62,948 nt of DNA from Rhodobacterales bacterium (GCA_025362795.1 JANYFE010000085.1:1-62948), one strand, 5' to 3'; positions 1 through 8,705 are shown, counted from the stretch's first letter. Numbers and translations: made by a program. The notes: generated by a model from the sequence alone, not told the origin.

Positions 1-51
1 AACAAAATCAACAACGCGCTGACGAAGCTCCATAGGAAGTGGCTTGCCCAT
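1..51 (-). CDS. IS630-like transposase, N-terminal fragment (runs off window)
   Basis: The first 17 codons of a transposase read leftwards off the window and give MGKPLPMELRQRVVDFV. This is the start of the winged-helix/homeodomain-like DNA-binding domain of many IS630-family transposases. The right-hand copy starts MGKPHPIELRSRVIAFVE, so the two are clear homologues and not identical copies. The DDE catalytic domain lies outside the window, so activity cannot be judged. The start codon is 87 bases inside the element tip. Confidence 0.7.
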   Translation of the reverse strand, partial: MGKPLPMELRQRVVDFV

Positions 52-138
52 CAATGACCCCCAACATCTGCCATATGCAGAGGGAATCACAAATCCGAAC
101 TCTTGGGAATCCAGAATCGAAATGGCCGCAACACGCTC
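1..138 (-). mobile_element. IS630-family-like element, 5' end only (truncated by window edge)
   Basis: The outer tip reads TAGAGCGTG on the minus strand, with a TA dinucleotide (139-140) as expected for TA-targeting IS630-type elements. Read on the minus strand from 138, it continues with a GGATTCCCA block, a TTGTGATTC block and a TTGGGGGTC block before a start codon at 51. The same blocks occur in the same order at the right end of the window (62811 onward), with different bases between them. Only the tip, leader and the first 17 codons are present, so the second end and the target duplication cannot be checked. Confidence 0.75.
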
Positions 139-147
139 TAATCCCCA

Positions 148-195
148 ATTTTTCGCAGAAAAACTGCGCCCGCGCCGATTTTCCTGCGAAAAATC
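148..195. repeat. Two copies of an AT-rich dyad repeat (left cluster)
   Basis: Two copies of a dyad with 8-base arms and a 3-base centre lie between the IS tip and the first gene. The copy at 148-164 has a GCA centre (TTTTTC-GCA-GAAAAA). The copy at 177-195 has a TGC centre (GATTTTCC-TGC-GAAAAATC) with one arm mismatch. They are in opposite orientation, with centres 30 bases apart. Three further copies sit at 61423-61534 and none was seen elsewhere in the window. The function is unknown: an operator, a REP-like element or a termination signal are all possible. Confidence 0.7.
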
Positions 196-390
196 AGCTT
201 TCTCACCCGCACGATTATCCTTGCCACCGCCCCCTCGCCTCCTCTATCCTCACATTTGATCAAATTGCGTGGGGGCCATTCCGGCCCCTGCCGGGATCGA
301 CAAAATGGGATGGATCAAGGGCATGATCCGAACCCGCCTGCTGGCCTTTCGGGGCATGTGTGGGCGGTGGCATGCCCTGCCTTGCGTGAC

Positions 391-1731
391 ATGATGAAAG
401 ACTGGCTCAGAAAACACCCGGACGTCCGGACCATTCGGGTGGCAGCTGCCGACCTGAATGGTCAGGCCCGTGGCAAACGGGTGCCTGCCCGCTTTGCCGA
501 CAAGGTTGTGAAAGACGGCACCCGCTTTCCGTTCTCGGTGCTGAACCTCGACATCTGGGGGGAAGACATCGACGATTCTCCCTTGGTCTTTGAACAAGGC
601 GACCAGGACGGCGTGCTGAAACCCACAGAGCGCGGCTTCATGCCGATGCCCTGGCTCGAAGCCCCGACTGCCCTGTTGCCGATCTGGATGTTCCATGAAA
701 ACGGCACGCCCTATGAAGGCGATCCGCGCCATGCGCTGTCCACCGTCGTCAACCGCTTCAGGGCCCGCGGTCTGACCCCGGTCTGCGCGATCGAACTGGA
801 GTTTTTCCTGATCGACGACAGCGGCAAGACCCTGCAAGTCCCACCCTCTCCGCGGTCCAACAAACGGCGCAAGGCGGCAGAAACCCTGTCGATCCGTGCT
901 CTTGACGCGTTCGACACTTTCTTCACCGACCTCTATGACGCCTGCGAAGCGATGGACATTCCCGCTGATACCACCACGTCGGAAACCGGGCTGGGCCAGT
1001 TCGAGGTCAACCTGATGCATTGCGACGACGCGTTGCGCGCCGCTGATGATGCCTGGCTGTTCAAGATGCTGGTCAAGGGGTTGGCCCGTCGCCACGGCTT
1101 TGCCGCCTCTTTCATGGCCAAGCCCTACCCGGAATATTCGGGGTCAGGTTTGCACACTCATTTTTCGGTGGTCGATGCCAATGGTGACAACGTCTTTGAC
1201 AGTGGCGGCCCCAAAGGCACGCTGATGATGAAACAAGCCGTCGCGGGCTGCCTGAACGCCATGCACGATTCGACCCTGATCTTTGCCCCGCACCAGAACA
1301 GCTACGAACGTCTGGTCCCCGGCAAACATGCCCCTACCGCGGTTAGCTGGGGCTATGAAAACCGTACCTCTGCCATACGGATCCCCGCCGGCAACCCTGC
1401 CGCGCGGCGGATCGAACACCGCGTGGCGGGCGGCGATGTGAACCCCTATCTGATGCTCGCCGCCATCCTCGGGGCGGCTCTGGATGGGATCGAGCGTGAG
1501 ATGGAACCGGCCAGCCCGATCGTCGGCAACGCTTATGCCGTCGAAGGCTTGCCGCAGATCGCCCGTGACTGGCAGGCTGCGATTGACGCGTTGGAACAAA
1601 GCACGATCGTCCCGCGCTTTGTGCATCCCGAACTGATCAAGAACCTGATCTCGACCAAACGGCAGGAACTGCACTATCTGGGCGAACTGTCCGACGCCGA
1701 GAAGGTCGAACTTTATCTCGACACGGTCTGA
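391..1731 (+). CDS. Glutamine synthetase family protein (gamma-glutamylpolyamine synthetase-like)
   Basis: A 446-residue type-III-like glutamine synthetase fold protein. It probably joins glutamate to an amine such as putrescine at the expense of ATP, as PuuA does. Visible family motifs are the metal-binding ELEFF block near residue 135, the HTHFSV block near 255, and the NRTSAIRIP substrate/nucleotide block near 324 followed by ARRIEHR. The adenylylation-loop Tyr of housekeeping GlnA is not evident. The frame is open back to 256, but the N-terminal extension looks unlike the family, so I place the start at the ATG ATG pair at 391/394; no strong ribosome site decides between them. It begins a co-directional set with an amidotransferase, a second synthetase-like gene and a PuuB-like oxidase, which points to polyamine or amine breakdown. 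The exact amine is not visible. Confidence 0.85.
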   Translation: MMKDWLRKHPDVRTIRVAAADLNGQARGKRVPARFADKVVKDGTRFPFSVLNLDIWGEDIDDSPLVFEQGDQDGVLKPTERGFMPMPWLEAPTALLPIWMFHENGTPYEGDPRHALSTVVNRFRARGLTPVCAIELEFFLIDDSGKTLQVPPSPRSNKRRKAAETLSIRALDAFDTFFTDLYDACEAMDIPADTTTSETGLGQFEVNLMHCDDALRAADDAWLFKMLVKGLARRHGFAASFMAKPYPEYSGSGLHTHFSVVDANGDNVFDSGGPKGTLMMKQAVAGCLNAMHDSTLIFAPHQNSYERLVPGKHAPTAVSWGYENRTSAIRIPAGNPAARRIEHRVAGGDVNPYLMLAAILGAALDGIEREMEPASPIVGNAYAVEGLPQIARDWQAAIDALEQSTIVPRFVHPELIKNLISTKRQELHYLGELSDAEKVELYLDTV

Positions 1732-1803
1732 CGCCTGCTGCAACGCCCTTGACCTCACGGGGGGGCGTTGCGCTACTTTGTTGTCACATAAAGCGGAATT
1801 TTC

Positions 1804-2502
1804 ATGCTGATCGGCATCCTGCAAACCGGCCTGGCCCCAGAGGCGCTCTCAGATACGATGGGCGACTATCCTGACATGTTCGCCCGACTGCTGGCAGGCC
1901 ACGGCTTTACCTTCCGCAGCTTTCGGGTGGTGGAGGGCGCGTTTCCTGCCTCTGTCACCGAATGTGACGGCTGGTTGATCACCGGCTCGCGGCATGGCGC
2001 GTATGAAGATCACCCATGGATCCCGCTTCTCGAGCAATTCATCCGCGACGTTTTTACCGCGAAAGTGCCGATGGTCGGCGTGTGCTTTGGTCACCAGATC
2101 ATCGCTCAGGCGATGGGTGGCCGCGTTGAACGATATGCGGGGGGTTGGGCGGTCGGCGCCACCGACTACGACTTTGGCGGCCAGACCCTGACGCTGAACG
2201 CATGGCACCGCGATCAGGTGACGGTGGTTCCCAAAGGTGCCACGGTTGTCGCCAGCAACGATTTCTGTACCAATGCCGCCCTTTTGTATGACAACGCCTT
2301 CACCGTGCAGGCCCATCCTGAATTCCGGCCGGAGTTTGTCGATGGCCTGATGCAGACCCGTGGCAAGGGTCTGGTGCCGGATGATCTGATGGCAAGTGCC
2401 AGCGCCCGGCTGACGGAACCCTTGCAAGACCAGACCATGGCCGACCAAATCGCCGTTTTCTTCAAACACCCCCGGGCCAAATCGCCCCAACTCAGTGAGT
2501 AA
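1804..2502 (+). CDS. Class I glutamine amidotransferase (GMP synthase-like domain)
   Basis: 232 residues forming a single GATase-1 domain. The nucleophile is Cys94 in GVCFGHQ, and the His171/Glu173 pair is in QAHPEF, so the catalytic triad is complete. The family hydrolyses glutamine or gamma-glutamyl amides. The domain resembles stand-alone GMP-synthase-like amidotransferases more than PuuD (gamma-glutamyl-GABA hydrolase), but the position between two gamma-glutamyl-ligating enzymes makes removal of a gamma-glutamyl group a reasonable role. Its stop codon overlaps a possible GTG start of the next gene (2495), so translation of the two is probably coupled. The substrate is inferred from context only. 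Confidence 0.8.
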   Translation: MLIGILQTGLAPEALSDTMGDYPDMFARLLAGHGFTFRSFRVVEGAFPASVTECDGWLITGSRHGAYEDHPWIPLLEQFIRDVFTAKVPMVGVCFGHQIIAQAMGGRVERYAGGWAVGATDYDFGGQTLTLNAWHRDQVTVVPKGATVVASNDFCTNAALLYDNAFTVQAHPEFRPEFVDGLMQTRGKGLVPDDLMASASARLTEPLQDQTMADQIAVFFKHPRAKSPQLSE

Positions 2503-2503
2503 C

Positions 2504-3859
2504 ATGTCCAAATGGACCGACCAGCTGCCGGAAGCAGCCCGTGAATACATTGGCAACCGTCGCGTTGATGAAGTGGAATGCGTGATCGGCGATATTGCCG
2601 GCGTGGCCCGCGGCAAGGCGATGCCCGCCCAGAAATTCGCCAAGCAGACCAATTACTTCCTGCCGAACTCGATCTTTCTGCAAACCATCACTGGCGAATG
2701 GGCCGACAACCCGTTTGACGCGTTTACCGAGCCTGACATGGTCATGGTTCCCGATTTCACCACCGCGACCGCCGCGCCGTGGACCGCCGATGTGACGCTG
2801 CAAGTCATCCATGACGCCATGGATCAAGAGGGCAATCCCATCGCCTACAGCCCGCGCAACGTGCTGAAACGCATCGTGCAGTTGTACAACGATCAGGGCT
2901 GGACCCCGGTTGTGGCTCCCGAGATGGAATTCTTCCTGACCGCCCGCAACATCGACCCCAACATGCCGGTTGAACCGCCGATGGGCCGTACCGGCCGCCG
3001 CGCCGCTGGCAAACAGGCCTATTCGCTGTCTGCCGTCGATGAATACGGCAAGGTCATCGACGACCTATACGACTTTGCCGAAGCGCAGGGCCTGGAAATT
3101 GACGGCATCTTGCAAGAAGGCGGCGCAGGTCAGATCGAACTCAACCTCGCACATGGCGACCCGGTGCGTCTGGCCGACGACGTGTTCTTTTTCAAACGCC
3201 TGATCCGCGAGGCCGCGCTGCGCCACGATTGTTTCGCGACCTTCATGGCCAAGCCAATCGGCGGCGAACCCGGTTCGGCCATGCACATTCACACGTCGGT
3301 GGTCGACACCAAAACCGGCAAGAACATCTTTGCCGAGAAAAAGGGCGAGGAAACGCCCGAATTCTTCCACTTCATCGCTGGCATGCAAAACCACCTGACC
3401 GGGGCGATTGCGGTGCTTGCCCCCTACGTCAACAGCTACCGCCGTTATGTTCCTGATTTTTCAGCGCCGATCAATCTGGAATGGGGCCGCGACAACCGCA
3501 CCACCGGCCTGCGCATTCCAATCTCGACCCCGTCGGCCCGCCGCATCGAAAACCGTCTGCCGGGGATGGATTGCAACCCCTATCTCGGCATCGCCGCCAC
3601 CCTCGCCTGCGGATACCTCGGTCTCATGGAAAAGCGCGAGCCGCGGCCCGAATTCAAAGCCAACGCTTATATCGACAGCGACGACATCCCCACCAACATG
3701 GGCGATGCGCTGGATCTGCTGGAGGCTGACACCGCCCTGATGGAAGTGCTGGGCGTCGAATTCTGCAAGGTTTACGATTCGGTGAAACGCAATGAATACA
3801 AGGAATTCCTGCAAGTCATCAGCCCGTGGGAACGTCAGCACCTGCTGCTGAACGTATGA
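2504..3859 (+). CDS. puuA: Glutamine synthetase family protein, second copy (PuuA-like)
   Basis: 451 residues, a diverged paralogue of the gene at 391. Family blocks are EMEFFL near residue 140, HIHTSV near 261, and NRTTGLRIP followed by ARRIENR. It is the likely gamma-glutamylputrescine synthetase, the first step of the Puu pathway, because it directly precedes the oxidase gene with an ATGA overlap. An in-frame GTG at 2495 overlaps the upstream stop; the ATG at 2504 gives the usual family N-terminus and is preferred. Two synthetase-like genes in one operon may mean two amines, or one enzyme with a different acceptor. The gene symbol is assigned by context and moderate similarity. Confidence 0.75.
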   Translation: MSKWTDQLPEAAREYIGNRRVDEVECVIGDIAGVARGKAMPAQKFAKQTNYFLPNSIFLQTITGEWADNPFDAFTEPDMVMVPDFTTATAAPWTADVTLQVIHDAMDQEGNPIAYSPRNVLKRIVQLYNDQGWTPVVAPEMEFFLTARNIDPNMPVEPPMGRTGRRAAGKQAYSLSAVDEYGKVIDDLYDFAEAQGLEIDGILQEGGAGQIELNLAHGDPVRLADDVFFFKRLIREAALRHDCFATFMAKPIGGEPGSAMHIHTSVVDTKTGKNIFAEKKGEETPEFFHFIAGMQNHLTGAIAVLAPYVNSYRRYVPDFSAPINLEWGRDNRTTGLRIPISTPSARRIENRLPGMDCNPYLGIAATLACGYLGLMEKREPRPEFKANAYIDSDDIPTNMGDALDLLEADTALMEVLGVEFCKVYDSVKRNEYKEFLQVISPWERQHLLLNV

Positions 3860-5157
3860 ACCTTCTGCACGCCAACGACAGGCCGGGGCAATACCCGGCC
3901 TCTTTCTACGCCGCAACAGCCACCCCCTTGGCCGCCTTCGCCCCCCTGCAAGGCGACACCACCGCCGACATCTGCATCGTCGGGGGCGGCTATACCGGCC
4001 TGTCCGCCGCCCTGCACCTCGCGCAGCGCGGCTTCAACGTCGCTCTGCTAGAGGCGCACAAGATCGGCTTCGGGGCCTCCGGTCGCAACGGCGGTCAGGT
4101 CGGATCGGGTATGAGCAAATCTCAGCTCTGGCTGGAAAAGACAGCAGGCACCCAGAATGCACGCCGCTACTGGTCCATGGCCGAAGAAGCCAAGGCGCTG
4201 GTCCGCAGCCTGATCACCGATCATGCCATGCCCGTCACCTTTGCACCCGGCGTGGCCCATGTCTGCTGGCACGATTCCGAGCTGCGCGAGGCGTTTGACT
4301 ATGCTGAAAAACTGCGCCGCGACTATGGCTACACCCAGATCGAGCAGCTTGACCACGACCGCATCGGGCAGGTCGTAGGCTCCAAAGCCTTCAAAGGTGG
4401 GGTAATCGACCGCTCCGCCGGGCACATCCATCCCTTGAACTATGCGATTGGCCTCGCGAAAGCGGCACAGGCCGCAGGCGTCCGGTTGTTCGAAGGCTCC
4501 GAAGTGACCCAGATCATTCCGGGTGCAAAGCCCGTGGTCAGAACCGCACAGGGCAGCGTTAAGGCATCGCAAGTGATCCTGGCCTGCAACGGCTATCTGG
4601 GCGGGCTACAGCCGAAAGTTGCGGCGCGCGTCATGCCGATCAACAACTTCATCATTGCCACCGAACCCTTGGGTGACACCGCGCGCCGCGTGCTGGCCGA
4701 AAACATCGCGGTCTATGACACGAAATTCGTGGTGAACTACTGGCGTCTTTCGGATGACAGCCGCCTGCTGTTCGGTGGCGGTGAAAGCTATGGCTACCGC
4801 TTCCCGGATATCGTGGCGACCGTCCGCAAAGCCATGCTCGCGATCTATCCGCAACTGACGGACACCAAGATCGACTACGCTTGGGGCGGCACCCTGGCCA
4901 TCACAACCAACCGGATGCCCTGCTTCATGTCGCCTGCGCAAAATGTTCTGGCGGCTTCTGCCTGTTCCGGCCATGGCGTCGCACTCTCGACGCTTGCCGG
5001 GAAAATCCTTGCAGAAGCGGTGGCAGGCCAATCCGAACGTTTCGACCTGTTCGCCCAACTGCCGCAGATGGCCTTCCCCGGGGGCGCGACCTTACGTCAC
5101 CCGCTGCTAGTGCTAGCGATGACCTGGTATTCCATGCGCGACAGATTGGGTCTTTGA
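3856..5157 (+). CDS. puuB: FAD-dependent gamma-glutamylputrescine oxidase-like protein
   Basis: A 433-residue DAO-type flavoprotein. The dinucleotide-binding motif is DICIVGGGYTG near residues 38-48, and the ASGRNGGQVGSG block that follows is typical of the PuuB/OrdL group. The family oxidises gamma-glutamylputrescine to the aldehyde, with release of ammonia and hydrogen peroxide. The start is the ATG at 3856, which overlaps the TGA of the preceding gene (ATGA), giving MNLLHANDRPGQYPASFYA; the longer open frame to 3826 lies inside the upstream gene. No aldehyde dehydrogenase (PuuC) or GABA transaminase follows, so later steps must be encoded elsewhere. Confidence 0.85.
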   Translation: MNLLHANDRPGQYPASFYAATATPLAAFAPLQGDTTADICIVGGGYTGLSAALHLAQRGFNVALLEAHKIGFGASGRNGGQVGSGMSKSQLWLEKTAGTQNARRYWSMAEEAKALVRSLITDHAMPVTFAPGVAHVCWHDSELREAFDYAEKLRRDYGYTQIEQLDHDRIGQVVGSKAFKGGVIDRSAGHIHPLNYAIGLAKAAQAAGVRLFEGSEVTQIIPGAKPVVRTAQGSVKASQVILACNGYLGGLQPKVAARVMPINNFIIATEPLGDTARRVLAENIAVYDTKFVVNYWRLSDDSRLLFGGGESYGYRFPDIVATVRKAMLAIYPQLTDTKIDYAWGGTLAITTNRMPCFMSPAQNVLAASACSGHGVALSTLAGKILAEAVAGQSERFDLFAQLPQMAFPGGATLRHPLLVLAMTWYSMRDRLGL

Positions 5158-5257
5158 CGCTACGTCTCGGCCAAATTCCCCCACAGCCAAAGATTGTCAC
5201 TGGCTTGTCACCAATCTATGGCTTAAAGTTTTCCTGAAGAAGAGTTTCAGGAAAGCT

Positions 5258-6463
5258 GTGATCATGGCCCCCGACGGACAAATCCTCGCTTCGCAAACCA
5301 CAGCGCCCAATACCCACCAAAGCGAGCCTATCCCCGAAGCCGCGCGCGCCGAAATCGAACGCCTGCTGTCGTCAGGCGACCTGTTCCGCTACACCTCCGA
5401 CGGCGCACCCGTCGCACTGCTGGAGCAAGAATTTGCCGATCTGATGGGCTCACGCTATGCCCTCGCCGTCGCCTCCTGTTCTGCCGCCTTGTTCCTGTCG
5501 ATCAAGGCGCTCGACCTGCCGCGCGGCGCGAAAATCCTGATCCCGGCCTTTACCTTCGCCGCCGTCCCCTCTGCCGTGGTCCATGCCGATTGCGTGCCGG
5601 TTCTGGTCGAAGTTGGCGACAACTACCGGGTCAACATGGCTGACTTTGCGGCCAAACTCGATGATGCCCAAGCCGTTCTGATCAGCCACATGCGCGGCCA
5701 CACCTCCGACATGGACGCGATCATGGCGCTGTGCGACGCGCGCGATATTCCGGTGATCGAGGATGCGGCCCATTCGCTTGGCACCACCTGGAACGGTCGC
5801 AACATCGGCACCATCGGCAAAATCGGCTGTTTCAGCTTTCAATCCTACAAACTGGTCAACGCGGGCGAAGGTGGCATCCTGATCACCGACGACCCCGAAC
5901 TGGCCGCCCGCTGCGTCATCATGTCCGGCGCCTACGAGTCCAACTGGAAAAAACACCCCGGCATGCAGAACAGCTACATGCTGTGGCAAAACAAACTGCC
6001 GCTTTACAACATGCGCATGCAGAACCTGTCCGCCGCCGTGATCCGCCCGCAACTGCCCGAAATCGCCGCCCGTGTGGCCAAAGGCCGCGCGGGCCATGAC
6101 CGTGTGGCCGGCCATCTGAACCAAAGTGACTGGCTCGCCGTCCCGCCCTGTCTGACCGGAGAGGACCGTGCGCCTGACTCGATCCAGTTCAACCTGTCTG
6201 GCGACTGGACCGACGCACAGGCGCTCAAATTCCAGTCCCGCGCCAAGTCGCGTGGCGTCACCGTGCAGGTCTTTGGCCTGTCCGATGGCAACGCCCGCGC
6301 GTTCTGGAACTGGGAGTTTCTGGGGCCGCAGCCTGACCTGCCGCAGACCCGCGCGATGCTGATGCGCGCCTGCGACGTCCGCCTGCCGACCCGCCTGACG
6401 CTGGACGAGTTGGACTTCATCGCCCATGCCATCACCGACGCCATCGAGGATGTGAAGGGCTAA
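5258..6463 (+). CDS. DegT/DnrJ/EryC1/StrS-family PLP aminotransferase
   Basis: 401 residues. Fold-type I PLP enzyme of the DegT family: an SCSAALFLSIKAL block binds the cofactor phosphate, VIEDAAHSLG carries the Asp that contacts the pyridine nitrogen, and Lys198 in SYKLVNAGEGG is the Schiff-base residue. The family transaminates keto-sugars or cyclitols. AGGAAAG at 5250-5256 is well spaced for the GTG at 5258; the ATG at 5264 is the alternative. No nucleotide-sugar or cell-surface gene is near. The neighbours are the amine operon upstream and a convergent LysR gene whose end overlaps by 4 bases. The substrate cannot be named. Confidence 0.85.
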   Translation: MIMAPDGQILASQTTAPNTHQSEPIPEAARAEIERLLSSGDLFRYTSDGAPVALLEQEFADLMGSRYALAVASCSAALFLSIKALDLPRGAKILIPAFTFAAVPSAVVHADCVPVLVEVGDNYRVNMADFAAKLDDAQAVLISHMRGHTSDMDAIMALCDARDIPVIEDAAHSLGTTWNGRNIGTIGKIGCFSFQSYKLVNAGEGGILITDDPELAARCVIMSGAYESNWKKHPGMQNSYMLWQNKLPLYNMRMQNLSAAVIRPQLPEIAARVAKGRAGHDRVAGHLNQSDWLAVPPCLTGEDRAPDSIQFNLSGDWTDAQALKFQSRAKSRGVTVQVFGLSDGNARAFWNWEFLGPQPDLPQTRAMLMRACDVRLPTRLTLDELDFIAHAITDAIEDVKG

Positions 6464-7407
6464 AGCACCCTTAGCGCCCCTTGCATCCACGGCCATTCCA
6501 CCAGCGCCGGACCCACAATCTGTGCCTGCATCAAACTGCGCAGCCGCCCCGCGATCTGCCCCGGCATGTCACGCAACACCCCGGCCCGCGCACTTAACGA
6601 CAACGTCCGTTCCAAGGGTGCAAATGGCAGCGGCGTCACATCGACCGCCGCCCGCAAACTCGCAGCATGATGCAGCGCCAGCGGCGTCAAAATCGTCCAG
6701 CCCTCGCCCCCCGCGACCATCGCCAATATCGCGCGGTAGCTGTCCAGTTCATAGCGATGTGCCAGCCGCAAATTCAGTTGGGCAAGATGCGACGCAATTT
6801 GGCGCCCCATCAGATGCCGCGCCGTATACTGGATCAGCGGCAAACCTTCAGGGCTCCGCCCGCGCGGGCTGACCGCCACGAACGGCTCGCACAACAAGGG
6901 ATGCACCTCGCGCCAGCCATCGTCCGAAACCTCTGACCCAAGGTCCGCTGCCACCACCACATCCAGAGCCCGCGCTTCCAGCTGATCCAAAAGACGGTGG
7001 CTCGCCCCGGTTTCCAGCAAAAACCGACACCCCCGCAAATCAGCTGCAAGCGCCGACAACAATCGCGGTGTAACCTCCGCGTCGAAGTCCTCGATCATCC
7101 CCAGCCGCAGCGTGGTCAACCCCGACAAATCCGCCACTGCCAGATCGGCCCGCGCTTCGGCTTCTGCATTCATCATGGTCTGGGCATGGCGCCGAAACAT
7201 CGAACCCGCCGGGGTCAGCCCCATCGGCCGCGCCGAACGGTCCAGCAGCACCGCCCCCAACGCCGCCTCCAGCCCGGTCAGTTGCTGCGATATCGCTGAC
7301 GGGCTCACCCCCAGCCGCCGCGCCGCCGCCGATATCGCCCCTTCCTCGGCCACCGCAAGGAATATCTCGATCCCCCACAGGGTCACCCGGCCCGGGGCTT
7401 CGGGCAT
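6460..7407 (-). CDS. LysR-family transcriptional regulator
   Basis: 315 residues. The N-terminal winged helix-turn-helix covers roughly residues 5-65 (FLAVAEEGAISAAARRLGVS, then SAISQQLTGLE), and is followed by a LysR substrate-binding domain. The ATG at 7407 has GGGCAGG just upstream; a GTG at 7428 overlaps the phaR stop (GTGA) and could give seven more residues. It lies directly behind phaR on the same strand and is probably co-transcribed with it. Its target is not evident: the convergent DegT aminotransferase gene is the nearest candidate, but no LysR T-N11-A site is convincing. Confidence 0.85.
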   Translation of the reverse strand: MPEAPGRVTLWGIEIFLAVAEEGAISAAARRLGVSPSAISQQLTGLEAALGAVLLDRSARPMGLTPAGSMFRRHAQTMMNAEAEARADLAVADLSGLTTLRLGMIEDFDAEVTPRLLSALAADLRGCRFLLETGASHRLLDQLEARALDVVVAADLGSEVSDDGWREVHPLLCEPFVAVSPRGRSPEGLPLIQYTARHLMGRQIASHLAQLNLRLAHRYELDSYRAILAMVAGGEGWTILTPLALHHAASLRAAVDVTPLPFAPLERTLSLSARAGVLRDMPGQIAGRLRSLMQAQIVGPALVEWPWMQGALRVL

Positions 7408-7424
7408 GACCTGCCCTTTGTGGT

Positions 7425-7988
7425 TCACAGTTTGGACAGCTTCTTTTGCAATTCAGCGAACTGCCGTTTGATCTCGGCCAGTTCCTCGGCCGATCCTTCC
7501 TCGGGCGCGGCCTTGGCAGCCGGGGTTGCCGTCGTCCCGGTCCAGCCCGGAATTCCGCCCATCATCGTTTTCATGAAGGCTTCCTGCTGCACCCGCATCG
7601 CCTCGAACCCCGGCATGGCCGACAACGGATTCGGGATCACGCTGAGGTTTTCCAGCACCTTGGACTGCCCATCGCGCAGCATCTCAAAACTTGCCGCCAG
7701 AAACTGCGGCACCACCGACTGGATGTTCGTGGTATAAGACCGCACAAGATCCGTCAGCACATTGGTCGGCAGAACCGTATCGCCCTTGGATTCATGCTCG
7801 GCCACAATTTGCAAAAGATACTGCCGCGTCAGATCGTCGCCTGATTTCAGATCAATGATCTGGACCTCGCGGCCCGCGCGGATGAACAGGCCAATATCCT
7901 CCAGCGTCACATAATCCGAAGTTTCGGTATTATAAAGACGGCGGCTGGCATAGCGCTTGATCAGCAGCGGCTTGGCAGTTTCGGCCAT
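7425..7988 (-). CDS. phaR: PhaR, polyhydroxyalkanoate synthesis repressor
   Basis: 187 residues. The N-terminal PHB/PHA accumulation regulator DNA-binding domain is clear (IKRYASRRLYNTETSDYVTLEDI), followed by the second conserved block LVRSYTTNIQSVVPQFL and an acidic, alanine-rich tail. PhaR represses phasin and other pha genes and is titrated by nascent PHA granules. The start at 7988 has GGGGAGGGTC upstream; the frame is open further, but that stretch is noncoding in character. CTGC-N3-GCAG operators occur upstream of phaP and between phaC and phaZ. A half-similar TGC-rich stretch (about 8005-8015) lies before phaR itself and may be autoregulatory. Confidence 0.93.
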   Translation of the reverse strand: MAETAKPLLIKRYASRRLYNTETSDYVTLEDIGLFIRAGREVQIIDLKSGDDLTRQYLLQIVAEHESKGDTVLPTNVLTDLVRSYTTNIQSVVPQFLAASFEMLRDGQSKVLENLSVIPNPLSAMPGFEAMRVQQEAFMKTMMGGIPGWTGTTATPAAKAAPEEGSAEELAEIKRQFAELQKKLSKL

Positions 7989-8033
7989 CGGACCCTCCCC
8001 ATGTTGCAGCGCAGAGAAGTCTAGGCGAGGTGC

Positions 8034-8067
8034 GGCGAAAAAGAAAGGGCAGGCTGGATGCCTGCCC
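8034..8067 (-). terminator. Rho-independent terminator behind phaP
   Basis: On the minus strand, GGGCAGGC (8067-8060) pairs perfectly with GCCTGCCC (8054-8047) around a 5-base loop. The stem is followed by TTTCTTTTT. It lies 48 bases behind the phaP stop and before the phaR start, so phasin mRNA can be made separately from the phaR-lysR unit. Confidence 0.85.
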
Positions 8068-8114
8068 TGAATCAAAGCCCCGCGATCGGAAGGACATCGT
8101 TCCGACGGATCGGT

Positions 8115-8564
8115 TTACTTCGCGGCGGTCGCAGCTTTCTTGGCCACTGCGGTCACGTCATCGGTGGCTTTCTTGACAGCTACGGTCGCTTCGGCCGAAG
8201 CTTCCTTGCCAGCAGCCATCAGCAGCTCGACGGTTTCCATTTGCACTTTTTTCGCAACTTCGGCGAACGCAGCCAGATTTTCCGACGCCAGTTCGGCAGC
8301 AGAAGACGCGAAATCGGTGGCGGCTTTGGTATAGTCGGCGGGCTCTGCCTTGGCTTTGGCAGCGGCGGTCAGCTTGGCCAGAGTTTCTTTGGCCCATTTG
8401 GACGAAATTTCGGTCGACTTCTCAGCAGCTTCAAAAGCCACTTTCGACAGTTTCTCGCCAAAGGCAGCTTGGGTTTTGAAGGCGTTCTGGAACGCAGAGG
8501 CGTCAACCGGGAACGAAGCCATCATGTCCTGCATGACTTTGGTATAGTCGGTGGTTTTGGTCAT
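8115..8564 (-). CDS. phaP: Phasin family protein (PHA granule-associated)
   Basis: 149 residues. Alanine- and lysine-rich amphipathic helical protein beginning MTKTTDYTKVMQDMMASFPV, followed by the phasin segment (FGEKLSKVAFEAAEKSTEIS). It has no signal peptide or membrane span. Phasins coat intracellular PHA granules and control their number and size. The start at 8564 has CAGGAGC seven bases upstream; the longer frame is noncoding. A perfect PhaR-type palindrome lies 55 bases upstream of the start and a strong terminator follows, so this is a single-gene, PhaR-controlled unit between phaC and phaR. Confidence 0.92.
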   Translation of the reverse strand: MTKTTDYTKVMQDMMASFPVDASAFQNAFKTQAAFGEKLSKVAFEAAEKSTEISSKWAKETLAKLTAAAKAKAEPADYTKAATDFASSAAELASENLAAFAEVAKKVQMETVELLMAAGKEASAEATVAVKKATDDVTAVAKKAATAAK

Positions 8565-8618
8565 TTCATTGCTCCTGATGATCCGGGTGTCTGCCCGATT
8601 CCTGTGCAAACCACATAC

Positions 8619-8635
8619 ATGCTGCGGTGCAGCAT
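8619..8635. promoter_or_regulatory. Probable PhaR operator upstream of phaP
   Basis: A perfect 17-base dyad, ATGCTGC-GGT-GCAGCAT, with core CTGC-N3-GCAG at 8622-8632. This fits the TGC-rich site reported for PhaR in Paracoccus and Rhodobacter (recalled, not looked up). It lies 55 bases before the phaP start and about 70 bases behind the phaC stop. A second site with the same core is at 10523-10535. Confidence 0.75.
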
Positions 8636-8705
8636 TTCAAGTGACATTTCTGCGACGCAGCGGTGACTTTCCCGCATAGCGGGTATTACCAAGGGTCAAC
8701 CCTGG

